Shown here: positions 42,033 through 51,744 of the stretch, piece by piece | How the letters are laid out: every line of letters starts with the position of its first letter | Numbering within the stretch: the first letter of the stretch is position 1 | Program-made: the position numbers and the translations under genes | Notes under the pieces: model-generated | The model's database searches: none | What the model was told of the DNA's origin: nothing | Seen by the model: the letters and a program-made list of their open reading frames with translations, nothing else | Origin: JAJDAH01 sp964487605 | GTDB taxonomy: Bacteria; Myxococcota_A; Polyangia; Polyangiales; Polyangiaceae | Direction: 5' to 3' | Length of the DNA stretch: 64,000 nucleotides | Assembly (NCBI GenBank): GCA_964487605.1 | Contig: CAZARU010000007.1 | Span: 1-64,000 of the forward strand

Positions 42033-45000
42033 AGTAGCGGTACTGCCAGATGAGATCGATTTGCTGGCGGAAGGTCCGGGTGCCGACCTGGTACCGCAGC
42101 GACCACCGCTCCGACATCCTGAGATCGGTCGTCAGGATGAAGTGGTCCTCTTCCTCGCCGATGGTGCCGCCTCCTGGCGGCGCGTACGTGACCTCCGCGG
42201 TGACGTTGTCCTGGCGGTAGCCCCCCGTGACCGCCTGTCGCCCTTCGCGCGTCGAGTCCGCGCGCAGCTCCACCGGCGTCTCGGCGAAGACCTCTCCGAG
42301 CACGGCCGCGCTCCCCACGCCGGCCGCCACCGCGCCGGGGTTCCCCGACTCGCCGTCGCTCGATCCCGTGGACGACCCTCCCACGATCAGCGCGTAGAGC
42401 TCGGCCTCGGACTTGGCTGGATCGCTGCGGAGCGTGAGCCGCGCCTCCGCGAGCGTGCCCGTGAAGTCCACGTACACCAGGGTGCCGTCCGGGGCGCGCC
42501 AGCGCGCGGTGGCCTGGACGTGCGGGTTCGCCGGATCCCCCGTGTCGAAGCGCACGACGCCGCTCTCCACGATGAAGATCTTGCCGAGCGCGGGGAGTCG
42601 GCCGCCCGGGATCAGCTCGATCTCCCCGCCGACGGCGGTGTCTTCGGCGATCATGACGACGGGGGCGCCGCGGATGGGGAGCTCGAGATCGGCGCGCCGG
42701 ATGACCACTCGACCGACCTCGAAGGTCACCTGCCAGGGGAGCACGCTGTCGCCGGTCGGCGGCTTCTGGCGCTGAACGATCGTGACGTCGGGGTTGTCGC
42801 GAAGCGAGATCACGTTGCGGGAAGAGCTCCGCGGCAGGCGGACGCTGCCCTGCTGAACGCGAATCGTCGCCGCGAACAGGTCGGGTTGGCGCTGGCGGAG
42901 GAACTCGGCGGCCAGGGTCGCGCGTGCGTTGCCCAGGTTCACGCCCTCCACCAGGATCGGTACGTCCTCGAGCTGGGCGCTTGCGGAGCCTCCCGTGAGC
43001 TCGAGTCCGTCGAAGACGAGGCGCGCCCGTGCGGTGAGGTTGACGTTCTTCGAGCGCGCTCGAGCCTGGATGTCGTCGGTGGTCACGAGGGTGAGCCCCC
43101 GGGCCTGCTCGACCTTGGCGGTGAAGCTCGCGTCCCTCAGCTCGAGTCCCATGGCCGCGACCTGGACGACCCCCCTCTCCAGCTTTGCGCGGCCCGAGAT
43201 GTCCCCGCGCCACTTCAGGGCGCCGGCCGTGTCCTCGCTGGCATGGAGCGCAAAGTCGAGCTTCGCCGTCAGGTCGCCGCCCAGCTCCGAGAGGGCGTCG
43301 CCGAAGAGGGGCTTCAGGACGACCGCGTCGAGATTCCGCGCCTCGGCCGAGACCCTCACGGGCTTCTTGGTGTCGAGTCCGGGCGTGACGCCGCTCCACA
43401 CGAGCCCCGCGCGCGCCTCGCCTTCGAGGCTGCCCCGCGGCTGGAGCAACCTCACCTTGGCGACCTGTTCGCCGCCTTCTGGCTCCACTGCGATGCGCGC
43501 GGTCCCGATGCGCGTCCTTCCGACGGTCAGGTCGCGGATCTCCACCTGCGGCACGCTCAGCTGTGCTTCGGTGTTGCTGCGGGTGAACAGCAGCCGTCCG
43601 AACACCGAGCCCGCGATGTCCGCGTCGGCCAGGTCCGGAACGACGCCGACCGGAAGTCCGTCGAGGGAGATATCGCCAGCGGCGACCCAGTCCACGGGCT
43701 CCGCGCCTCGGGGGAGGCGCACGCGGCCGGTGATGGTGCCGTTCGCCACGGGTCGCCCTTCGTGGAAGAGCGCGACGTGGCTGCCGAACTCCCCGGTGTG
43801 GGGCACCAGGTGAGGTCGCGCCTGGATTCTCAGCGGAACGGCGTCGGGTCTATCCTCCTGGGTCACGCCGTCGAGGACGATCATGCTGGCGAGGGTGGGG
43901 CGACCTGGCTTGCCCGAGACCTCGACGCGCAGGCTCTCGATGGTCCCGACGACGCCCTGGGGGCGGATCAACTCCGGTAGGTCACGGAAGCGGCGACGGC
44001 CGACCGTGAAGGCGGCTTCGAGGGGCGCGTCGAGGATCGCGTTCACGAGGTCGTCGGGATCGCGGAGGATGGCGGCGAGGTCGGGCTGCAGCGTGCCGGT
44101 CATGACCGCCAGGGCGGTGCCGCCGTGGACCACCTGGGTCGTCCCGTCGCTCTTGCCCGTTCGCCCGTCGAAGACGCCGCCGGCCAGCACGTCCATGTCC
44201 TTCACGTGGTGTCGGACTCCATCGACGTCGACGAGGGCGTCCAGCCCGATCGTCTTGGCGTTGAACATGATGCTCGGCAGGGGTGCGGGCTCGGGGCGCT
44301 CCACGCGGAACTCCCCTTCGACCTTCCCGCGCACCTGGACGACGCCCAGGGACTTGGGCAGAACGTGCTCCAGGTTCGACAGATCGAGGTCTCGAAGCTT
44401 GACGATGCCGGTTCCGAGGAGCGCTCTCCATGCGCCGGGATCGAGGGGATGACTCGGGGCTCGAGCGTCCCAGGTCGCGCTGACCGACCCGATGTGCTCC
44501 ATCCTGGCGCTCGCCGTTCCGGTGAAAGCCGTCCCCGCGACGGAGCTGTCGATGTCGAACGTGACCCCGGGGAACCCGAGGACCGAGCCCGCCGTCAGCG
44601 CCGCACGCAGGGACCCTTGCATGGTGTCGCGCCCCACGCGGGCGCGCGTTTCCAGGTTCAGGCGGCCTCCAATCGTCCCACGCCCGATCCCGAGCGCGGT
44701 CGCGAGCGCGTCGAGGTCCACGTTCTTCCCGTGAAGGTCCGCCGCGATCTCGTCCGGGCGCACGCTGACCGACCCGGTCAGCGGGCCACCCGCCCCCGTG
44801 AGCGTCAGGTCCGTAGCGTCGAGCGTGCCGGCGCCGACGTCGAGCCGCGCGATGCGCCCCCGCAGCTCTGCCCCGGCGCGCGCCACCGCAACCTCCATCT
44901 CGCGGATGCGGGTCCTCGCTCCCGGAGTCACCACTCCGGAGACCTTCACGCTCGGACCGTACCTGTCCCGGAGGTCGGCGCTGACCCGCTGCGAGGTCAC

Positions 45001-46599
45001 ACCGCCGCGCGCCGTGGCGGACACGGCCTCGAAGCCGAAGCGCCCAGCGCCGAGCGCCTGGCCGGCGAGCCGCGCGTCGAACCTGGTCTTCGTCAGATCA
45101 CCCAGCGGCCCCTCCGCGTTGGCCGTGAGACTGCCGGAGGCGAGGCGCAGGTCGCCCACCTCCAGCCCGGCCACGTGCGCGGACACCTTCGCGCCGAAGC
45201 GCTTCTTCTCGACCCGCGCGGCCACCTTCACGTCGGCGCGCCCCCGCGCCATCCCGGCGAGACGCGGCGCGCCGTGGATCGCGAAGCTCCGAGCGTCGGC
45301 CTCGATGTCCACGGCTCCGCTGGGGTGGATCTCGAGGTTGGCCCGAACGGGCATGCCCGGCTCGTGGACGTTGATGCGACCCTTGAAGCCTCCGTCTTCG
45401 AGGCGCCCGAGGACGTCGATGGGCGGAACCGAGTGGCCGGCGACGAGGGTGGGAGCGATCCTCCCGTTGACGTCCACGTTGACGCTCCCCTTCTTCAGCC
45501 AGACCTCGACCGCGCCGTCTACCCGCAGGAACGTCCTGGGCGCTTCGGCGAACAGGACCTTCGCGTCGACGCCCGTACCGGTGATCTCGAGGTCAGCGCC
45601 GACGTCTCCGGAGACCGTCAGCGTTCCGGTGGCATCGACGAGCGCGGTTCCGACGGCGAAGCGCGCCTTCGTGTCGAGGCGCGGAAGCGTCCCGGTGGCG
45701 TGGACCGTGCCTGAAGCCGGCGCGAGCAGCGGCCACGAGGGCAGCACGGCGCTGACGGCCTCGGGGGTCGCGTTGGGAAAGTCCAGGCGAACCTCCAGGT
45801 GGTCCCCCTTGTTCGCGGCGAAGGCCCCCACCTCGAGCTCGCCGAAGAACCCGTCGAGCCACCCCCAGACGCGTCCCGGTGCCCTAACGTGTACGCGACC
45901 CGTTCCCGCGAAGTCGGCACCACCGACGCCGCGCAGCACGGCGCCAAACCGGTCGACGTCCACCGCCGTTCCCTTGGGCGTGACCAGGACGCTCCCCTTC
46001 ACCGCCGAGAGGGTCGTTTCGGACGTGGGCAGGTCGGGGAGGGAGCTCCGAGCCCAGGCCTTGCCGATCTCGACGCTGGGGAACCACACGCGGACGTAGC
46101 GCGGCTTCTCGGCCGTGGGCGCTCGTGGCGCCCTCGAAGGGACGGGTTCGAACGCCCCTGCGATGGTGGGGCGTCCCGTCGTGGAGTCGGCGATGAGCTC
46201 GACGTCCGCACGCTCGAAGCGCACCGATTCGATGGCGACGTCGAGCTTCTCTTCGGCAAAGGCGACGTCCCGGATCAAGCGAACCACGTCGACCACGACG
46301 CGGACGTCGTAGACGGTCAGCACCTTGCCGCCGTGTGGGTCGCGCACGACCGCGCCGGGGAACTCGATCTCGCGCAGGCCGAGTCGAGTGTACGTCTCGA
46401 TCGTGATCGTTCCGCGGACGAGATCGCTCAGGACGGCGCTCGTGATGCGTGCTGCCACGGCCCGCGCGGGGGCCATGTTCGCGTGGAGGAGCGTCGCAGC
46501 GAGCCCCGCGCTCACGAAGACGACGACCAGGCCGAGGCCCTCCAGCAGTCGAACGACGGAAGCGACCAGCGCCGCCCTCACCAGCCCGCGTGCGGGCAT
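42031..46599 (-). CDS. tamB: TamB-family translocation/lipid-transport protein
   Basis: 1522 residues, the large AsmA-like/DUF490 type. An N-terminal membrane helix (near 15-35) is followed by a very long beta-taco region of repeating strands, ending with the conserved C-terminal TamB domain (GGSSTGSSDGE, then LIWQYRY). TamB bridges inner and outer membrane with TamA and supports outer-membrane assembly or phospholipid transport. The ATG at 46599 shares one base with the stop of the upstream TamA-like gene (TGATG). Long plus-strand open frames over this gene are antisense shadows. Confidence 0.9.
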   Translation of the reverse strand: MPARGLVRAALVASVVRLLEGLGLVVVFVSAGLAATLLHANMAPARAVAARITSAVLSDLVRGTITIETYTRLGLREIEFPGAVVRDPHGGKVLTVYDVRVVVDVVRLIRDVAFAEEKLDVAIESVRFERADVELIADSTTGRPTIAGAFEPVPSRAPRAPTAEKPRYVRVWFPSVEIGKAWARSSLPDLPTSETTLSAVKGSVLVTPKGTAVDVDRFGAVLRGVGGADFAGTGRVHVRAPGRVWGWLDGFFGELEVGAFAANKGDHLEVRLDFPNATPEAVSAVLPSWPLLAPASGTVHATGTLPRLDTKARFAVGTALVDATGTLTVSGDVGADLEITGTGVDAKVLFAEAPRTFLRVDGAVEVWLKKGSVNVDVNGRIAPTLVAGHSVPPIDVLGRLEDGGFKGRINVHEPGMPVRANLEIHPSGAVDIEADARSFAIHGAPRLAGMARGRADVKVAARVEKKRFGAKVSAHVAGLEVGDLRLASGSLTANAEGPLGDLTKTRFDARLAGQALGAGRFGFEAVSATARGGVTSQRVSADLRDRYGPSVKVSGVVTPGARTRIREMEVAVARAGAELRGRIARLDVGAGTLDATDLTLTGAGGPLTGSVSVRPDEIAADLHGKNVDLDALATALGIGRGTIGGRLNLETRARVGRDTMQGSLRAALTAGSVLGFPGVTFDIDSSVAGTAFTGTASARMEHIGSVSATWDARAPSHPLDPGAWRALLGTGIVKLRDLDLSNLEHVLPKSLGVVQVRGKVEGEFRVERPEPAPLPSIMFNAKTIGLDALVDVDGVRHHVKDMDVLAGGVFDGRTGKSDGTTQVVHGGTALAVMTGTLQPDLAAILRDPDDLVNAILDAPLEAAFTVGRRRFRDLPELIRPQGVVGTIESLRVEVSGKPGRPTLASMIVLDGVTQEDRPDAVPLRIQARPHLVPHTGEFGSHVALFHEGRPVANGTITGRVRLPRGAEPVDWVAAGDISLDGLPVGVVPDLADADIAGSVFGRLLFTRSNTEAQLSVPQVEIRDLTVGRTRIGTARIAVEPEGGEQVAKVRLLQPRGSLEGEARAGLVWSGVTPGLDTKKPVRVSAEARNLDAVVLKPLFGDALSELGGDLTAKLDFALHASEDTAGALKWRGDISGRAKLERGVVQVAAMGLELRDASFTAKVEQARGLTLVTTDDIQARARSKNVNLTARARLVFDGLELTGGSASAQLEDVPILVEGVNLGNARATLAAEFLRQRQPDLFAATIRVQQGSVRLPRSSSRNVISLRDNPDVTIVQRQKPPTGDSVLPWQVTFEVGRVVIRRADLELPIRGAPVVMIAEDTAVGGEIELIPGGRLPALGKIFIVESGVVRFDTGDPANPHVQATARWRAPDGTLVYVDFTGTLAEARLTLRSDPAKSEAELYALIVGGSSTGSSDGESGNPGAVAAGVGSAAVLGEVFAETPVELRADSTREGRQAVTGGYRQDNVTAEVTYAPPGGGTIGEEEDHFILTTDLRMSERWSLRYQVGTRTFRQQIDLIWQYRY

Positions 46600-48710
46600 C
46601 AGAAGGCCTCGCCGATCGCGAAGTGGAACGCCAGGGGCTGCCCCAGGATCTCCCCCGGGTTTCCTTCGCTGGGTCGCAGCTCGTCCTGGCCCACCTGCTG
46701 CAGCTGGGGGATGCGGTAGCCGACGTCGATGCGGAACGGTCCGATGGGCGTCGCGTAACGGACGCCGAGGCCCGCGGCGACGTGGGGGAAGTCGAAGCGG
46801 ATCTCCGCCACGCGACGTGTGACGTCGCTCGCGTCGAGAAAAGTCGCCCCGTCCAGCGGTCCCACGATGGGGAAGCGTACCTCCACGGACGCCTCCCACA
46901 GCGTGAGGCCGCCCAGTGGGCGGATGCACTCGGGACTCGTGTCCTCCGGTCGGCAGCGCAGCTCGCCCGGGGCCAACAGCCCCAGGGGGCCGTGGGGACC
47001 GACGCCTCGGACCCCGTAGCCGCGGTTGCTGTTCGGGCCCCCGGAGTAGAAGGCTCGAAAGAGCAGGAGCTGCTGATCGCGAACGATGGCCGGGTTCGTC
47101 GCATCGATGAGGCTCGTGGTGGCGGCCAGCGTGCTCCCGTAGCTGTCGGGATCCGGGAAGAGCAGCCCCACCGTGGTCCGCGTCGCCAGGGTCACCTTCC
47201 TGGAGATGGGGACGTACGTCCGAAGCTCGGGCCGGACCTTGACGTCCGAGGCGTCCCCGCCGAACGCGTAGCCGGCGACCTGCACGCTGTTGCTGAAGAA
47301 GACTCCCGCGTGGGGCCGGACCGTGTCGTCGCGGAAGTCCAGGTTGAACACCAGCTCGGGGTACGAGACGATCACTCGCCGCAGACCTTCGTTCAACTCG
47401 TTGAGGTACGCGAACGGGAAGCTCGCCTGCCAGTTGTAAGACGGCGTCACGAACAGGTGCTGCCCGAAGAACGCCCGCTCCACACCCAGCGAGGACTTGA
47501 ACTCGCGGAAGCCCAGGACGGATTCGTCCTTCTGCGGCTCCTCCTGGAAGAGCACCGCGTAGATGTTGAACTCACTCGAGAGGAAGCCGGTGGTTCGACC
47601 CTCGAGGAACGACGGCTGCTTCAGCTCGGCGCGTACGCGGTTCTCGGGCAGGAAGTCCGTCGGAAGCTGGAAGGAACTCTCGCCGCTGGGAATGCGAGTG
47701 GGGAAGAACACGAGCCCGGGGCGTGTCTCGATGGTGAAGCGCCGCATCCCTCCGAGGAAGTTCTTGCTGATCCAGCCGGCGCGCAGGTGCGTGCTGAAGC
47801 GGACCTGGTCGATCTCCGAGCCGCCCCCGAGGCGAAGGGTTCGGAGCGCCGATTCCTGGACGATGACGCGGATCGGAACACGGCGGGAGTCGGGGTTGCC
47901 GAGCTCCTGGTGGATGTCCACTCGCGCGAACACGCCCAGCGCGTTCAGGGCGGAGCGCGCGTCTTCGACGTCCGCCTCGGAGTAGGGCTCGCCCTTCACG
48001 AGACCCAGGTTGGCGCGCACCGGCGCCTCCGGGATCTCCTTCAGTCCGATGAAGCGTACGTCGCCGTAGACCGCCAGAGGCCCCGGAACGACCGTGACGT
48101 CGATCTCCGCCTCGTGCCGGGCAATGTCGACCCTGGCCTTCGCCGTCACCTTGGCGAACGCGTAGCCCCGGTCCGTCAGGGCGCGCCGAATGGCCTCCTT
48201 GGTCGCTTCGAGCTCGATCTCGTCGAAGACGTCGTTCTCGTCCAGCGTGCGCGCCGTGAACGCCGCGGCGGACACGTCGAAGGGAAGCTTGGCGATGCCG
48301 GCCACGTGGAGACGCCGGATCCGGACGGGTGGCCCCTCGAACACGCGGATGACGACCGCGACCTTGCGCGGATCGTCCGGGTCGTGGATCACGCGCGCGG
48401 CGGTGACGCTCGCCTCGTAGTGGCCACGAGCCCGGTACAGACGCTCGATGCGCAGCAGGTCCCGCGCCAGGACGTCCTCGTCGAACACCTCGTACTCGAA
48501 CAGCACGCCATCGAAGAGCCCGAGGAACCTCGACGAGGGGGCCGTCGCCAGTCCGTCGAGCACGTCGTCCGGATCGACGACGCGAGCTCCCTCGATGTCG
48601 ACGGACGACACGACGTCCTTGTCCGCCGGCAGCTCCTTGAAGACGCTTCCGCAGCCGATCTGCACGGCGACGGACGCCAGGGCCGCGGCGAACTGGGATC
48701 TTCGGCTCAC
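46599..48710 (-). CDS. tamA: TamA/BamA-family outer membrane protein
   Basis: 703 residues from GTG 48710. Two or three POTRA domains (about 38-300; VSSVDIEGARVVDPDDV, VRIRRLHVAGI, YGDVRFIGL) precede a beta-barrel domain with the diagnostic RGYGVRG segment (the conserved RGF/Y loop) and a barrel-closing C-terminal strand ending in Phe. The signal contains Cys20 in VQIGCGS, a weak lipobox. With TamB it forms the TAM complex; being one operon with tamB supports TamA over BamA. Confidence 0.9.
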   Translation of the reverse strand: MSRRSQFAAALASVAVQIGCGSVFKELPADKDVVSSVDIEGARVVDPDDVLDGLATAPSSRFLGLFDGVLFEYEVFDEDVLARDLLRIERLYRARGHYEASVTAARVIHDPDDPRKVAVVIRVFEGPPVRIRRLHVAGIAKLPFDVSAAAFTARTLDENDVFDEIELEATKEAIRRALTDRGYAFAKVTAKARVDIARHEAEIDVTVVPGPLAVYGDVRFIGLKEIPEAPVRANLGLVKGEPYSEADVEDARSALNALGVFARVDIHQELGNPDSRRVPIRVIVQESALRTLRLGGGSEIDQVRFSTHLRAGWISKNFLGGMRRFTIETRPGLVFFPTRIPSGESSFQLPTDFLPENRVRAELKQPSFLEGRTTGFLSSEFNIYAVLFQEEPQKDESVLGFREFKSSLGVERAFFGQHLFVTPSYNWQASFPFAYLNELNEGLRRVIVSYPELVFNLDFRDDTVRPHAGVFFSNSVQVAGYAFGGDASDVKVRPELRTYVPISRKVTLATRTTVGLLFPDPDSYGSTLAATTSLIDATNPAIVRDQQLLLFRAFYSGGPNSNRGYGVRGVGPHGPLGLLAPGELRCRPEDTSPECIRPLGGLTLWEASVEVRFPIVGPLDGATFLDASDVTRRVAEIRFDFPHVAAGLGVRYATPIGPFRIDVGYRIPQLQQVGQDELRPSEGNPGEILGQPLAFHFAIGEAF

Positions 48711-48780
48711 GCGGAGCGAGAAAGTGCCACCGCGTTCGGTCGGGCGCCAATCTCCGGGCTCGGCGCGCCCGGTGGTCGGG

Positions 48781-49500
48781 TCACTTCTTCTTCATGCCGG
48801 GAAGCGTCGCCTTCTCCGCGGGCTCCTCCGCGAAGGTGAGCTTCTCGTACGTCATGATCCCCATGATCGGATCGCTCTGCGTGCCCTTGGTCGAGCGCAC
48901 GAACGTGGTGGAGTACGTCCCTTCCACGGTGACCTTCGCCCCCTTCACGGGCAGCGGGCGTGGCAGCTCGACCTGCCAGAAGGTGTCGATCTTCGGCTCG
49001 ACCTTGCTCTTGTCCTTCGCCTTCTCGTCCTTCTCGTACTGCTCGATGGCGTCGTAGACCTGGGCGAAGTTCGACGCCCAGCCCATGACGGCGATCGAAT
49101 CCTTCTCGCCGGCGTCCTTCGAGTCGGCGACCCAGAACGTGGGTACCGGGGCGACGCAGCCGTCGGGATCGGCCTTGCCGCCCTCGTGCACCGCGCACTC
49201 GGGTGCGTCGGGAAGGTTCGTCTTCGAGATGTAGCCCGTGATCTTGATCTTCTGGCCGACCACCGCTTTGGAGTGCACGCGGCTGCGCATGGAGTAGCTC
49301 GCGCCCCACACCGTGTAGGCGTCGCCCGCCTTGATCGGGTGCTTGGGCACGTTCGGGACGGCAGGAAGGTTCGGCTTCATGCCACTCGGCGCGGGTCGGG
49401 CCTGATAGGGCTCTTCCTTGGGGCCGCAACCAAAGCTGGTCAGCGCGAGAGCTCCTGCGAGCGACACGGCGCACGGCAGCCGGGCGGAACGGAACGTCAT
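48781..49500 (-). CDS. Lipoprotein of unknown function
   Basis: 239 residues. Signal ALALTSFGCGPKE with Cys25 is a good lipobox. The mature part has a Pro-rich start, then a beta-rich domain around YTVWGASYSMRSRVHSK and GTYSTTFVRSTKG. It resembles no family I can name with confidence. A GGGAGG ribosome site precedes ATG 49500. It could belong to the tamA operon, 70 bases upstream. Confidence 0.8.
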   Translation of the reverse strand: MTFRSARLPCAVSLAGALALTSFGCGPKEEPYQARPAPSGMKPNLPAVPNVPKHPIKAGDAYTVWGASYSMRSRVHSKAVVGQKIKITGYISKTNLPDAPECAVHEGGKADPDGCVAPVPTFWVADSKDAGEKDSIAVMGWASNFAQVYDAIEQYEKDEKAKDKSKVEPKIDTFWQVELPRPLPVKGAKVTVEGTYSTTFVRSTKGTQSDPIMGIMTYEKLTFAEEPAEKATLPGMKKK

Positions 49501-49737
49501 CTGTCTGCCTCCCTAGGTACTGGGAACCGCACGGCTATCACGCGGGGCCCCGGCGTTTCAAGCGCGGCGTCCGTCCGGACGGGCCGGTGGTCGCTCCGGG
49601 CGCGCCGCAGGCGGTCGTCGTGACCCCGTCGCCGGCAGTTCTCCCAGGTTTTTCGCCCTCGTCTCGGCCTCGACGATTTTTTCCGAGCTGCACGGCCGAG
49701 GGGACGCGAGGGCCCGAGCGCGTCGTGGATACGGGCG

Positions 49738-50994
49738 TCAGGGCAGCCGCTCGGCCACCAGACGGAGCCCTCGAAGCGCGTGACAGCCGTCGCCCACCAG
49801 GTCCAGGTAGAGCTGCCTCTTGGTGGCTCGAAGCTCCGCGAGGCGAGGCCACCACTGGTCGCGGTCGAGATCGGAGAGGGTGTCCAGCACGTCCGCGGCG
49901 ACGCTCCCGAGCAGCTCGTCCATCCCGATGCTCGTCGGCTGCCACCCGTCGGCGCGCGCCTCGGCGAGCACCTCGAGCAGGTGGCCGTGGAACTTGAGCC
50001 GTTGAACGAGCAGCTCGAGGCGCCGCCCCGGATGCTGGGCGAGCGACCGGGTGTACAGATGGCGCTCGGCCCGCCATCGAAAGACGACGTCCTCGAGGAT
50101 TCGCCCGGCGCGGTCGTCGCCCGCTGCGGCGCCTCCCTTCGCGCCCAGCGCCAGCACGCCGCCCAGGAAGTGCAGGCCGCCGCACGTGTGGGCGTAGATG
50201 GCTCGCCGTCCTTCCTTCGCAGCACGCAGCGGCATGCCCAGCTCGAATGCCTGGTCCGGCGCAGCGCCCGACGCTGCGCGGAGGGGCTCGAGCTCGCGGG
50301 CGGCGTGCGCGAACGCCGCGTCGCGGATGGCGTCGAGGCGGTCCGTGGGGATCTCCTGGTCCGTACGGGCCAGGACGTAGAGGGTGAACGCCGCTTCGCG
50401 CCAGTCCGTTCGCGCATCGAAGCGCGCGGAGGCGACGACGTCGGCGACGAGGTCCCTGACGGTGACGGTGCCGGCGTCGCGGCTCGCGAGGGAACGGTCC
50501 GCGTCGACGCCCGCCTCGAGGAGCTTCGCGAGCACCAGGTGCCGGTGCGTCTCCAGGGGCTGTCCGCCGACGAGCGGGGGGAAGCGCCAGCCGCCTGCGT
50601 CTCGGGTCGCGTGGGCGACGAGCACCTGCGCGGCGGGCGTCCCGCTCTTCGCGGTGAAGCTCGGGCCGAAGGCGAGGAGCCCGTGGGCGACGGCCCAGGG
50701 GATGGCGTCGTCCCCGGCCGGCTCGCGCAGCAGCGACTCGAGGCGCGCGACCGCCGCCGTGACGGCGGCGCGGGTCACCGTTCGACCGGACTCCGCGGTG
50801 AGCGGGGCGGCGGGGCCGCTAGACGCGGGTGCCGCCGCCCGCGCTCCTTCGGCGGGGCGCTCTCGGGTCACCTCCAGGTAGATGCCCGCGCCCGCCGCGG
50901 CCCCGAAGATGACGAGCAGCGCGCGCCGATCGAGGAGGGGTTCGCCGTCGTCGGAGGATCCCACGCGGGCGGTAGTATGCACCGGGAAGGACAT
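49738..50994 (-). CDS. Tat- or Sec-anchored hypothetical protein
   Basis: 418 residues. The N-terminus has DRRALLVIFGAAAGAGIYLEV, a membrane anchor or signal after an RR pair that is not a full Tat motif. The rest is helical, with HTCGGLHFLGGVLALG in the middle; I recognise no family. The ATG at 50994 shares two bases with the divergent rsmE start. GTG 50982 is an alternative. The 237 bases downstream (49501-49737) contain no gene, only two short T runs (49649-49653, 49677-49682). Confidence 0.72.
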   Translation of the reverse strand: MSFPVHTTARVGSSDDGEPLLDRRALLVIFGAAAGAGIYLEVTRERPAEGARAAAPASSGPAAPLTAESGRTVTRAAVTAAVARLESLLREPAGDDAIPWAVAHGLLAFGPSFTAKSGTPAAQVLVAHATRDAGGWRFPPLVGGQPLETHRHLVLAKLLEAGVDADRSLASRDAGTVTVRDLVADVVASARFDARTDWREAAFTLYVLARTDQEIPTDRLDAIRDAAFAHAARELEPLRAASGAAPDQAFELGMPLRAAKEGRRAIYAHTCGGLHFLGGVLALGAKGGAAAGDDRAGRILEDVVFRWRAERHLYTRSLAQHPGRRLELLVQRLKFHGHLLEVLAEARADGWQPTSIGMDELLGSVAADVLDTLSDLDRDQWWPRLAELRATKRQLYLDLVGDGCHALRGLRLVAERLP

Positions 50995-51733
50995 GGTGTC
51001 GGATCGTTCGAAGCCCAGGGTGTTCGTGAGCCCGCTCGTGCCCGGTCCTGCCGTGCTCGACGCCGACACCAGTCGGTACGTCGTGCGCGTTCGCCGGCTG
51101 GTCGCGGGGGCGCCCTTCCTCGCGTTCGACCCGGAGGCGCGAGTGGAGTGCGACGCCGAGCTCGTCGAGGCGAACCCGCGCGCCGCGCGGTGCACGCTCG
51201 GCAGCCTGCGCGCCGCGCGGCTCGTCTCCCGGCTCGACGTCACGCTCCTGCAGTGCGCGTCCAAGGGCGACAAGGTCGATCGCGTCGTGCGCGACGCGAC
51301 CGCCCTCGGCGCCCGCCGTATCGTCGTCTGCGGGGTGGCGCGAAGCGTTTCCAGACCGTCGGAGGGCGGGTCGCGCACGAGGGCTCGCTGGCGGCGCATC
51401 GCGACGCAGGCTGCCCGCCAGAGTGGGCGAGGTGACTGCCCGGAACTCCACGGTCCCGTTCCGCTCGCCGAGGCGCTGGAACACGCCCGGGGGCTGAAGC
51501 TCTTGCTGGTTCCTGGTGGTTCGCTCTCGCTGCACGCCGCGCTGGACGAGTGGACGGCGGGTACGGCCGCGTGCCTGCTCATCGGCCCGGAGGGCGGCCT
51601 GGCGCCCGCAGAGGCAGACGCCGCGATCTCGGCGGGCTTCGCCGAGGTGACGCTCGGCCCGTTCGTGCTGCGCACGGAGACCGCGGCCACCGCCGCGCTG
51701 GCGGTGCTGGCGTCGCGCGCACCGGTCGAATAA
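50993..51733 (+). CDS. rsmE: 16S rRNA (uracil1498-N3)-methyltransferase
   Basis: 246 residues. A PUA-like N-terminal domain (RVFVSPLVPG, YVVRVRRLVAGA) is followed by the SPOUT/trefoil-knot domain with LLQCASKGDKVDRVVRDATALGARRI, SVSRPSE, the knot motif LLIGPEGGLAPAE and LGPFVLRTETAATAAL. It methylates U1498 of 16S rRNA. ATG 50993 overlaps the divergent gene's start codon; GTG 50996 would fit the GGAAGG ribosome site slightly better. Confidence 0.93.
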   Translation: MVSDRSKPRVFVSPLVPGPAVLDADTSRYVVRVRRLVAGAPFLAFDPEARVECDAELVEANPRAARCTLGSLRAARLVSRLDVTLLQCASKGDKVDRVVRDATALGARRIVVCGVARSVSRPSEGGSRTRARWRRIATQAARQSGRGDCPELHGPVPLAEALEHARGLKLLLVPGGSLSLHAALDEWTAGTAACLLIGPEGGLAPAEADAAISAGFAEVTLGPFVLRTETAATAALAVLASRAPVE

Positions 51734-51744
51734 GAACCACCAGC

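Noticed and set aside
42061..43980. 639-residue plus-strand frame across tamB
   Set aside because: It is an antisense shadow: high GC keeps stop codons rare, and the minus frame carries the recognisable TamB domain.
49640..49690. Terminator signal with T runs on the plus strand
   Set aside because: There is no plus-strand gene upstream to terminate and no good hairpin directly before the T runs.
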